A stretch of DNA of 64,000 nucleotides from Elephas maximus indicus (Eukaryota; Chordata; Mammalia; Proboscidea; Elephantidae). A model generated the notes under the pieces. That model saw nothing but the letters and a program-made list of their open reading frames with translations. It was not told the DNA's origin and ran no database searches. The stretch lies in contig NC_064836.1 of assembly GCF_024166365.1 (NCBI RefSeq), forward strand, positions 4,836,001 through 4,900,000, given 5' to 3'. The translations under genes were made by a program, and so were the position numbers. Shown here one piece after another: positions 55,099 through 64,000 of the stretch; position 1 is the stretch's first letter; each line of letters opens with the position of its first letter.

Positions 55099-55379
55099 TA
55101 AATCTGCTAGGAATGCACTGAGTTTCCTGGGCTTAAGAATTCATTCTGACAACCAACAACTGTGGAAAACTGCCAGCCATTATCTTTTTTAATATTGATT
55201 CTTTCTCGTTTTTTATTTCCTTCTGAAACTCTGATTAGTTGATTGTAGACATTCTCTTTGTGGTCTTCATTCTTTTATGCCCTCTTCAATGTTTTTTCAT
55301 CTGTTCTAACCATATGAGGACCATTCTGGATAGTTTCCTCAATTCTATCCCGCTCTGTCTATATAGATCAGCCTCATTG

Positions 55380-56225
55380 GGATATGAAAAAATGTATACC
55401 ATTTTAACAGCAGCTTTTAGTGTATTCTCAGAGTTGTGCAAACATTACCACTTTCTAATTTTAGATCATTTTCATACCCCGAAAGGAACCCCGTCCAGTA
55501 TCCATTAACAGTCACTCTGCTCTCCCTGTCCCTCAGCACCAGGTAATCATGAATCGACTATCTCTATTGGATTTACCTTTTCTTGGCATTTCATGAGGAA
55601 CCCTCGTGGTGTGGTGGTTAAATGCTCGGCTGCTAACCAAAAGACTAGCAGTTCAAACCCAGACAATCTGTTTCTGTAAAGATTACAGCCTTAGAAACCC
55701 TATGTGGCGGTTCTACTCTGCCCTGTAGGGTCGCTACATGTTGGAATTAACTCCACAGCAATGGGTTTTAGTTTGGGCATTTCATATAAATAGAAACACA
55801 CAATCCGTTTCCTTTTTCTGACTGGCTTCTTTAATTTAGCATGTTTTCAAGGTACATCCTTGCTGTAGAATGTATTAGTACTTCGACATTTTTATTGACA
55901 AATAATATTTCATCATATAAAACATTTCACTGTACACATACTATTTCAGGTATATAACATTTTGTTTACTCATCAGTGGATAGACATTTGGGTTGTTTTC
56001 ATTGTTTGACTTTGTGAGCACTGCTGCTGTGAACATTTGCATACAAGTTTTTGTGTGGACATATGTTTTCATTTCTCTTAGGTACATACCTAGAAGTAGA
56101 ATTCTTGGTGCTTATGGTAGCTTTGTTTAACCTTTTGAGAAACTGCTAGATTGCTTTTCAAAGAGATAGCACCATTTTATATTCTTATCAGCAGTATGAG
56201 TATTCCAGTTGGTTCAGGTTCTCAT
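55380..56225 (-). mobile_element. Old L1M fragment, split by a SINE
   Basis: 'tcagagttgtgcaaacatta', 'acatttgggttgttttcatt' and 'tacatacctagaagtagaat' are an L1M 3' UTR and ORF2 end in reverse. The SINE at 55595-55775 interrupts it cleanly. Confidence 0.72.
55595..55775 (+). mobile_element. AfroSINE, long-form type
   Basis: 'aggaaccctcgtggtgtggt', 'gtaaagattacagccttaga' and 'gtagggtcgctacatgttgg'. Target duplication GGCATTTCAT (55585-55594 and 55776-55785). Confidence 0.95.
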
Positions 56226-56810
56226 CACCCCGCCCTGCCCTGAGGTACCTTCACTACCCCAACCATGGTGATCCTCTTCCACATGTTGATGTTGAAAAAA
56301 AAAAAGCATAGCAGGCTTACAAAATACCTTGTGGGGGAGGGGAGGGTGCACACAGCAAACAAACGCAGAAAGGGTGCTTTATTTGTGTGAAAATACGTAT
56401 AGTTTTTCCGCACTACTTGCGTGTAGATTGGGATCATCAGTATACCTGAATGTAGATTGGGAGAGTAGAGTAGAGCAGTCATGAATTTGTTCCTGGCAAT
56501 GTGACTTTGGACAATTTACCTAAACTTTCAGTTTTCTCAATTGCAAATGATCAGGAGGTTCAGGGCTGACGTAGTAGAATCATATGCGGGGCAAGTGTTC
56601 AAATGCAGATCTGCCTAACTCCCAAGGCCATGTCTTTCTCATGCTACCCAGAATTTCATTATTGCCTGTTCAACTTAGTAAATATTATTTATTATAGTCA
56701 TAATAAATAATATCTACGAATAATTCATGTGACATCCAGTGTAGTACCTTAGCTAATTTCAGGAAAGGAACAAATGTGATTTTCCTTCCTTTAAAACAAT
56801 TGTGAAACGA
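56226..56810. other. Unassigned intergenic DNA
   Basis: Possible MIR scrap near 56490-56560 ('ggcaatgtgactttggacaa'). Otherwise nothing recognised. Confidence 0.45.
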
Positions 56811-56815
56811 ATACA

Positions 56816-57173
56816 CTCACTCTTCACTTACCAACACAGTTGGGTTCCAAAGGCCAGGCTGTTATACAAGAACCAGCATTATGCAAAAATGGAGGATGAC
56901 AATATCGGATCACAAAATGGAGGATGAGTACTTCATTATATAACTGTCAAATTGCATCATTACATAACCGCCAAACCACTGAGAATCATGGCGCACCCAA
57001 GTTGGCACATAACCTTAACCATCACAGCCAGAGTTATTCTTACCTTGCACCTCAGTGTTCATTACTGCTAGATGTACATTGTTTACGCACAAATTAGTCA
57101 GATAGTAGATTATTTACTATTGTCATAAATGCAAAATACTGGATAACAAGATAGTCAATAAGTGAGGAGTGGG
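56816..57173. mobile_element. Non-autonomous DNA transposon (MITE)
   Basis: The left end CACTCTTCACTTACCAACAC and the inward-read right end CACTCCTCACTTATTGACTA are inverted repeats about 350 bp apart. The interior contains two 'atcacaaaatggaggatga'-like direct repeats and no ORF. Confidence 0.65.
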
Positions 57174-57236
57174 CATGTCATTGAAGTAGTTCTGGTTAAC
57201 CTTAAGTATGAGGAGCTTTGGTTGTATTAGGATATA

Positions 57237-57436
57237 TAACCAGTTGCCATTGAGTCAGTTCTGGCAACCCTATGTGTGTCAGAGTAGAACTATGCAGTAT
57301 AGGGTTTTCGACAACTGATTTTTCAGAAGTAAATTGCCAGGCCTTTATTTTGAGATATTTTTGGATGGACTCAAACTTCCAATCTTTTTGGATAGCAGCC
57401 CAGCTTGTTAACTGTTTGCACCACCCAGGGACTCAT
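57237..57436 (-). mobile_element. AfroSINE type B
   Basis: 'ccagttgccattgagtcagt' (tail) to 'gtttgcaccacccagggact' (head), a complete but diverged reverse copy. Confidence 0.9.
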
Positions 57437-57480
57437 AACACAAACCCTCATAAATATAAAAAAAAAAGTATAAAAAATAA

Positions 57481-57640
57481 AAAAACCAAACCTGTTGCTG
57501 TCAAGTTAATTCCGACTCGCAGCAACCCTATAGGACAGAGTAGAACCATCCCATAGAGTTTCCAAGGAGCAGCTGTTGGATTCAAGCTGCTCGCTTTTTG
57601 GTTAACAGCTGAACTCTCAACCACTATGCCACCAGGGCTC
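57481..57640 (-). mobile_element. AfroSINE, short form
   Basis: 'aaaaccaaacctgttgctgt' to 'aaccactatgccaccagggc'. Confidence 0.93.
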
Positions 57641-57691
57641 TGTACGTATATGTGTATGTATACACATATATTTTATATATATAAGTGTGTA

Positions 57692-57865
57692 TATTACTGA
57701 AGATAATTCAAAAGTGGTTGCAGCAGTACATCCACAGGGAGCTGTCGGAAATTCAAGCCAGATTCCGAAGAGGACATGAAACGAGGGATATCATTGCTGA
57801 GGTCAGATGGATCCTGGCTGAAAGCAGAGAACACCAAAAAGATGTTTACCTGTGTTCATTAACTA
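57692..57865 (+). mobile_element. Isolated RTE reverse transcriptase fragment
   Basis: 'aagataattcaaaagtggtt', 'ccacagggagctgtcggaaa' and 'gatatcattgctgaggtcag' encode the 'ELSEIQARFRRG' region up to 'KDVYLC', and then the match ends. Neither an RTE 5' nor 3' end is attached. It overlaps the same RT segment as 31128-31212. Confidence 0.85.
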
Positions 57866-58104
57866 TGAAAAGAAATTCAGCAGTTATACTATAATCTGCC
57901 TACTTGTGGTTTTCCTTGTATTAAACCTGACTGGAGTTTTCCAAGATCCTTGAATCTCTAAGTTAACGTTTTTCACCAACTTTGGGAAATTTCTAGCCAT
58001 TAGTGATTCTCCTTTCTGTCTGTGACTCCAATTACATATACAGGAGCCTACATAGAATTAGCCAAAAGATCACCACAGCTCTGGTCAATTTTTTAAAACT
58101 TCGA
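57866..58104. repeat. Possible old LINE fragment
   Basis: 'gttttccaagatccttgaat' and 'gggaaatttctagccattag' resemble sequences common in old mammalian LINEs. Low certainty. Confidence 0.35.
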
Positions 58105-59121
58105 TTAATTAAAAAAGAAAATTTTATTGTGCTTTAAGTGAAAGTTTACAAATCAAGTCAGTCTCTCACACAAAAACTTATGTACACCTTGCTACATATT
58201 CCCAATTGCTCTCCTCTTAATGAGACACCTGCTCCCTCCCTCCCACTCTCTCTTTTTGTGTCCATTTCATCAGCTTCTAAACCCCTCTACCCTCTCATCT
58301 CCCCTCCAGGGCAAGAGATGCCAACATAGACTAAAGTGTCCACCTTACTCAAGAAGCTCACTCCTCACTGGCATCCCTCTCCAACCCACTGTCCAGTCCA
58401 ATCCCTGTCTGAAGAGTTGGCTTTGTGAATGATTCCGATCCTGGACCAACAGAAGGTCTGGGGGCCATGACCACCGGGGTCCTTCTAGTCTCAGTCAGAC
58501 CATTAAGTCTGGTCTTTTTACGAGAATCTGGGGTCTGCATCCCACTGTTCTCCTGCTCCCTCATGGGTTCTCTGTTTTGGTCCCTGTCAGGGCAGTCATC
58601 GGTTGTAGCCAGGCACCATCTAGCTCTTCTGGTCTCAGGATGATGTAGTCTCTGGTTTATGTGGCCCTTTCTGTCTCTTGGGCTCATAATTACCTTGTGT
58701 CCTTGGTGTTCTTCATTCTCCTTTGATTCAGGTGGGTTGAGACCAATTGATACATCCTAGATGGCCGCTTGTTAGTGTTGAAGACCCCAGACGCCACTCT
58801 CCAAAGTGGGATGAAGAATGTTTTCTTAATAGATTTTATTCTGCCAATTCACTTAGATGTCCCCTGAAACCATGGGCCCCCCACCCCTGCCCCTGCTACA
58901 CTGGCCTTCGAAGCATTCAGTTTATTCAGGAAACTTCTTTGCTTTTGGTTTAGTCCAGTTGTGCTGACCTCGCCTGTATTGTGTGTTGTTTTTCCCATCA
59001 CCTAAAGTAGTTCCTATGTACCATCTAATTAGTGAATACCCCTGTCCCACGCTCCCTCCCTCCCCCGTCTTGTAACCTTCAAAGAATGTTTTCTTCTCTG
59101 TTTAAACTATTTCTGGAGTTT

Positions 59122-62100
59122 TTATAATAGTGGTTTTATACAATATTTGTCCTTTTGCAACTAATTTCACTCAGCATAATACCTTCCAGATTCCTCCATG
59201 TTATGAAATGCTTCACAGATTCATCACTGTTCGTTATCGATGGGTACTATTCCATTGTGTGAATATACCATAATTTATTTATCCATTCAACCGTTGATAG
59301 GCACCTTCGTTGCTTCCATCTTTTTGCTATTGTAAACAGTGCTGCAGTGAACATGGGTGTGCATATATCTGTTTGTGTGTGTAAAGGCTCTTATTTCTCT
59401 AGGATATATTCCAAGGAGTGGGATTGCTGGACCGTATGGTAGTTCTATTTCTAGCTTTTTAAGGAAGCGCCAAATCGATTTCCAAAGTGGTTGGACCATT
59501 TTACATTCCCACCAGCAGTGTATAAGTGTTCCAATCTTTCCACAGCCTCTCCAACATTTACTGTTTTGTGTTTTTTGGATTAAAGCCAGCCTTGTTGGAG
59601 TGAGATGAAATCTCATTGTAGTTTTGATTTGCATTTCTTATGGCAAAAGATCGTGAGCATTTCCTCATGTATCTGTTAGCTACCTGAATGTCTTCTTGAA
59701 TGATGTGTCTGTTCATATCTTTTGCCCATTTTTTAATTGGCGTGCTTGTCTTTTTGTAGTTGAGTTTCTGCAGTATCATGTAGATTTTAGAGATCAGGTG
59801 CTGATCAGAAATGTCATAGCTAGAAACTTTTTCCTACTCTGTAGGTAATCTTTTTACCCTTTTGGCGAAGTCTTTGGATAAGCATAGGTGTTTGATTTTT
59901 AGGAGCTCCCAGTTATCTAGTTTTTCTTCTGCACTGTTAGTAATGTTTTGAATACTGTTCATGCCATGTATTAGGGCTCCTAATGTTGCCCGTATTTTTT
60001 CTTCCATGATCTTTATCATTTTAGAATTTATATTCAGGTCTTTGATCCATTTTGAGCTCGTTTTGTGCATGGTGTGAGGTATGGGTCTTGTTTCATTTTT
60101 TTTACACATGGATATAGTTATGCCAGCACCATTTATTAGAAAGACTGTCATTTCCCCATTTAACTGTTTTGGGGCCTTTGTCAAATATCAACTGCTCGTA
60201 TGTGTATGGATTTATGTCTGGATTCTCAGTTCTTTTCCAATGGTGTATGTATCTGTTGTTGTACCAGTACCAGGTTGTTTTGACTACTGTGGTGGTATAA
60301 TAGGCTCTAAAATCAGGTAGAGTAAGGCCTCCCACTTTGTTCTTCTTTTTCAGTAATGCCTTATTTATCCGGGGCCTCTTTCCTTTCCATATGAAGTTGG
60401 TGATTTGTTTCTCCATCTCATTAAAGAATGTCGTTGGAATTTGGATTGCAATTGCATTAAATGCATAGATTGCTTTTGGTAGATTAGCCATTTTTATAAT
60501 GTTAGGTCTTCCTATCCATGAGCGAGGTATGTTTTTCCACTTATGTAGGTCTCTTTTGGTTTCTTGCAGAAGCGTTTTGTAGTTTTCTTTGCATAAGCAA
60601 AAGTCTTTTACATCTCTGGTAAGATTTATTCCTAAGTATTTTATCTTCTTGGGGGCTACTGTAAATGGTATTGATTTGGTGATTTCCTCTTCGATGTTCT
60701 GTTTTTTTGGTGTAGAGGAATCCAACTAATTTTTGCATGTTTATCTTGTATCCTCATACTCTGCTGAACTATTAGTTTCAGTAGTTTTCTTGAGGATTCC
60801 TTAGGGTTTTCTGTGTATAAGATCATGTCGTCTGCAAATAGAGACAATTTTCCTTCTTCCTTGCCAATCCAGATGCCCTTTATTTCTTTATCTAGCCTAA
60901 TTGCTCTGGCTAGGACCTCCAGCACAATGTTGAGTAAGAGCGGTAAGAGCGATGATAAAGGGCATCCTTGCCTGGTTCCTGATCTCAAGGGGGAATGCTT
61001 TCAGGCTCTTTCCATTTAGGATGATGTTGGCTATTGCCTTTGTATAAATGCCCTTTATTATGTTGAAGAATTTTCCTTCTATTCCTGTTTTGCTGAGAGT
61101 TTTTATCATGAAGGAGTGTTGAACTTTGTCAAATGCCTTTTCTGCATCAGTTGATAAAATCATGTGATTACATTAATTGTTTTTCTAATGTTGAACCATC
61201 CCTGCATACCTGGTATGAACCCCACTTGGTCATGGTGAATTATTTTTTTGATATGCTGTGGAATTTTATTGGCTAGAATTTTGTTGAGGATTTTTGCATC
61301 TAAGTTCATGAGGGATATAGGTCTGTAATTTTCTTTTTTAGTGGTGTCTTTACCTGGTTTGGTATCAGGGATATGGTGGCTTCACAGAATGAGTTTGGGC
61401 GTATTCCGTCCTTTTCGGTGCTCTGAAATGCCTTTAGTAGTAGTGGTGTTAACTCTTCTCTGAGAGTTTGGTGGAACTCAGCAGTGAAGCCCTCCAGGAC
61501 AGGGCTTTCTTTTTGAGAGTTTTTTGATTACCTTTTCAATCTCTTCTTTTGCTATGGGTCTATTTAGTTGTTCTACCCCTGTTTGTGTTAGTTTAAGTAG
61601 GTAGTGTGTTTCTAGGAATTCATCCATTTCTTTTGGGTTTTCAAATTTGTTAGAGTACAATTTTTCATAGTAATCCTCTATGATTCTTTTAATTTCAGTT
61701 GGGTCTGTTGGAATATCGCCCATTTCATTTCTTATTGAGTTATTTGCTTCCTCTCCTTTTTTTCGTTTCTTAGTTTGGCCAGAGGTTTATCAATTTTGTT
61801 GATCTTTTCAAAAAACCAGCTTTTGATCTTCTTAATTCTTTCAATTGTTTTTTTGTTTTCTATTTCATTTAGTTCTGCTCTAATTTTTATTATTTGGTTT
61901 CTTCTGAAGCTTGAGGGTTTCTTTTGTTGCTCTCTTTCTATTTGTTCAAGTTGTAGTGATAATTCTTTGATTTAGGCCCTTTCTTCTTTTTGTATGTGTG
62001 CATTTATTACATAAATTGACCTCTTAGCACTGCTTTCGCTGTGTCCCAAAGGTTCTGACAAGAAGTGTTTTCATTCTCATTGGATTCTCTGAATTTCTTT

Positions 62101-62905
62101 ATTCCATCCTTAATGTCTTCTATAATCCAGTCCTTTTTGAGCAGGGTATTGTTCATTTTCCAAGTGTTTGATTTCTTTTCCTTGCTTTTTCTAATATTGA
62201 TTTCTACTTTTATGGCCTTATGGTCAGAGAAGATGCTTTGTAATATTTCAATGTTTTGGGTTCTGCTAAGGCTTGCTTTATGACTTAATATGTGGTCTAT
62301 TCTAGAGAATGTCTCATGTACGCTAGAAAAGAAAGTATACTTGGTTGCTGTTGGGTGGAATGTTCTGTATATGTCTATGAGGTCAGGTTGATTGACTGTG
62401 GCATTTAGATCTTCTGTGTCTTTATTGAGCTTCTTTCTGGATGCCCTGTCCTTCACCGAAAGTGGTGTGTTGAAGTCTCCTACTATTATTGTGGAGCTGT
62501 CTATCTCACTTTTCAATGCCAATAGAGTTTGTTTTATGTATCTTGCAGCCCTGTCATTGGGTGCATAAATATTTAATATGGTTATATCTTCTTGGTGTAT
62601 TGTCCCTTTAATCATTCTATAGTGTCCTTCCTTATTCCTTCTGATGGATTTAACTTTAAAGTCTATTTTGTCAGAAATTAATATTGCCACTCCTGCTCTT
62701 TTTTGATTGTTGTTTGCTTGATAGAGTTTTTACCATCCTTTGAGTTTTAGTTTGTTTGTGTCTCTAAGTCTAAGGTGTATCTCTTGAAGGCAGCATATGG
62801 ATGGACCATGTTTTTTAATCCATTCTGCCACTCTCTCTTTGTTGGTGCATTTAGTCCATTTACATTCAGGGTAATTATGGATAGGTATGAATTTAGTGCT
62901 ATCAT
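59122..62905 (-). pseudogene. L1 ORF2 (endonuclease-reverse transcriptase), disrupted
   Basis: The ATG at 62905 begins the endonuclease. The frame is broken before 62690, then open to 62007 with 'GDFNTPLS' and the catalytic 'FSDHKAIK'. The reverse transcriptase is spread over several frames. It includes 'RQGCPLSSL' and the FADD box ('[10 protein letters not shown]') within 60656-60988, and a 207-codon stretch (60725-60102). The C-terminal Cys/His motif '[18 protein letters not shown]' is intact at 59287-59634. An extra 'LPLLL'-like insertion lies near the RT core (about 60935-60950). Many lesions; inactive. Confidence 0.9.
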
Positions 62906-63350
62906 TCTGATGTCTTTTTGTTTGTGTGTTGTTGACAGTTTCTTTTTCCCACTTAATTTTATGTGCTGAGTAGATTATATATTGTCCTATCCCCATATTC
63001 GTTGTTGATTTTGTTTCTGCTGAGTCTCTATTTTTTTCTTTTATTTTATTTTGATGAGTAGGATAGTTTGTCTCCTTTGTGGTTACCTTATTATTTACCC
63101 CTGTTTTTCTGAATTTAAACCTAATTTTATTTCTTTGTATCGCCTTATCTTCCTCTCCATATGGAAGATTTATGGCTACATTTCTTAGTTCCTGTTTATT
63201 GTTTGAATATTGTCTTCTTTTACGTAATAACATCACTGTTACCCTGTTTTGAGCTTTTTTTTTAATCTCGCTTTGTTTTTTTGATTTCCCTGTCTGGGTG
63301 GACATCTGATTGCTCAGCCCAGTGTTCCAGTCTTGGGTTGATACCTGATA

Positions 63351-64000
63351 TTATTGATTTTCTAACCAAAGAACTCCCTTTAGTATTTCTTGTAGTTTTG
63401 GTTTGGTTTTTACAAATTCCTAAACTTCTCTTTATTTGGAAATGTCCTAATTTCACCTTCATATTTAAGAGACAGTTTTGCTGGATATATGATTCTTGGC
63501 TGGCAATTTTTTTTCTTCAATTTTTTAAATATGTCATCCCATTGCCTTCTTTCCTGCATGGTTTCTGCCGAGTAGTCCGAGCTTATTCTTATTGGCTCTC
63601 CTTTGTAGGTGACTTTTTGTTTATCCCTAGCTGCTCTTAAATTTCTCCCTTTATCTATGGTTTTGACAAGTTTGATTATAATATGTCTTGGTGACTCTTT
63701 AAACATCTACCTTATGTGGAGTTTGATGAGCATCTTAGATAGATATCTTCTCATCTTTCACAATATCAGTGAAGTTTTCTGCCAACAAATCTTCAACAAT
63801 TCTCTCTGTATTTTCTGTTATCCCTCCCTATTCTGGTACTCCAATCATTCATAGGTTATTTCTCTTGATAGAGCCCCACATGATTCTTAAGATTTCTTCA
63901 TTTTTAAAAATTCTTTTATCTGATTTTTCTTCAAATATACTAATGCCAAATAATTTATCTTCAAGTTCAGAAATTATTCCTTCCACTTGCTCAATTCTGC
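63351..64000 (-). pseudogene. L1 ORF1, partial at the window edge
   Basis: The C-terminal half of ORF1p is readable on the minus strand, with 'PRHIIIKLVKT', 'RISSDYSAETMQ' and 'LSLKYEGEI', ending at a TAA at 63351-63353. A stop and frameshifts separate segments near 63410 and 63706. The coiled-coil half lies mostly outside the window. Confidence 0.85.

Larger units (their letters stand above)
58105..64000 (-). mobile_element. L1 LINE, minus strand, running off the right edge
   Basis: 3' UTR (58105-59121), ORF2 (59122-62905), spacer and the 3' part of ORF1 (63351-64000) in the same order as the full-length copy, reversed. It is 5.9 kb long within the window and may be full length beyond it. 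The left end carries AATAAAATT in reverse. It is more decayed than the copy at 20427-27127 but less than the one at 33025-37515. Confidence 0.94.

Overview
The window is vertebrate (mammalian) nuclear DNA with no intact protein-coding gene, rRNA or tRNA gene that I can support. It consists of layered transposable elements in AT-rich non-coding DNA. The lineage is almost certainly afrotherian and most likely elephant-like. The evidence is about twenty copies of the tRNA-derived AfroSINE family, several copies of the RTE-type LINE that shares its 3' tail with those SINEs (RTE1_LA-like), and a recent L1 lineage whose 3' UTR recurs at five places. Family names come from recalled consensus features, not from a database search.

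Layout. 1-5,000: an ancient L2-like block cut by an AfroSINE, then a 5'-truncated L1 (1831-4941) with a clear target-site duplication (TSD). 5,280-6,350: a minus-strand endogenous-retrovirus remnant with an LTR-like segment next to a Trp/Cys-rich open frame. 8,755-15,320: an LTR with a SINE in it, MIRs (one split by a small DNA transposon), an RTE copy split by an L1, a non-autonomous RTE derivative and a minus-strand L1. 15,463-17,937: an LTR split by a 1.9-kb RTE copy that retains reverse transcriptase motifs. 18,115-30,205: an old minus-strand L1M into which a full-length 6.7-kb L1 (20427-27127) has inserted. That L1 keeps its 5' UTR, both ORFs, 3' UTR, poly(A) tail and a 15-bp TSD. 33,025-37,515: a minus-strand L1. 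39,387-41,192: a plus-strand RTE. 41,650-58,000: a SINE-dense stretch with RTE derivatives, MITEs, a Tigger-like element, satellites and a GC-rich retrocopy-like insert. 58,105-64,000: a minus-strand L1 that leaves the window inside ORF1.

How the parts relate. The L1s are autonomous-type elements, all broken here. The RTE copies carry the reverse transcriptase that presumably mobilised the AfroSINEs, because both end in the same tail (CGACTCGACGGCA plus AAC repeats). The RTE 5' leader (48492-49022) is also recognisable inside short deletion derivatives (12466-12803, 47822-48190), inside a tRNA-Gly-headed composite SINE (42345-42697), and apparently in the body of one AfroSINE class. This suggests tRNA head plus RTE leader plus RTE tail as a recurring construction, parallel to the Bov-A/Bov-tA SINEs of ruminants. 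This is the most interesting pattern in the window.
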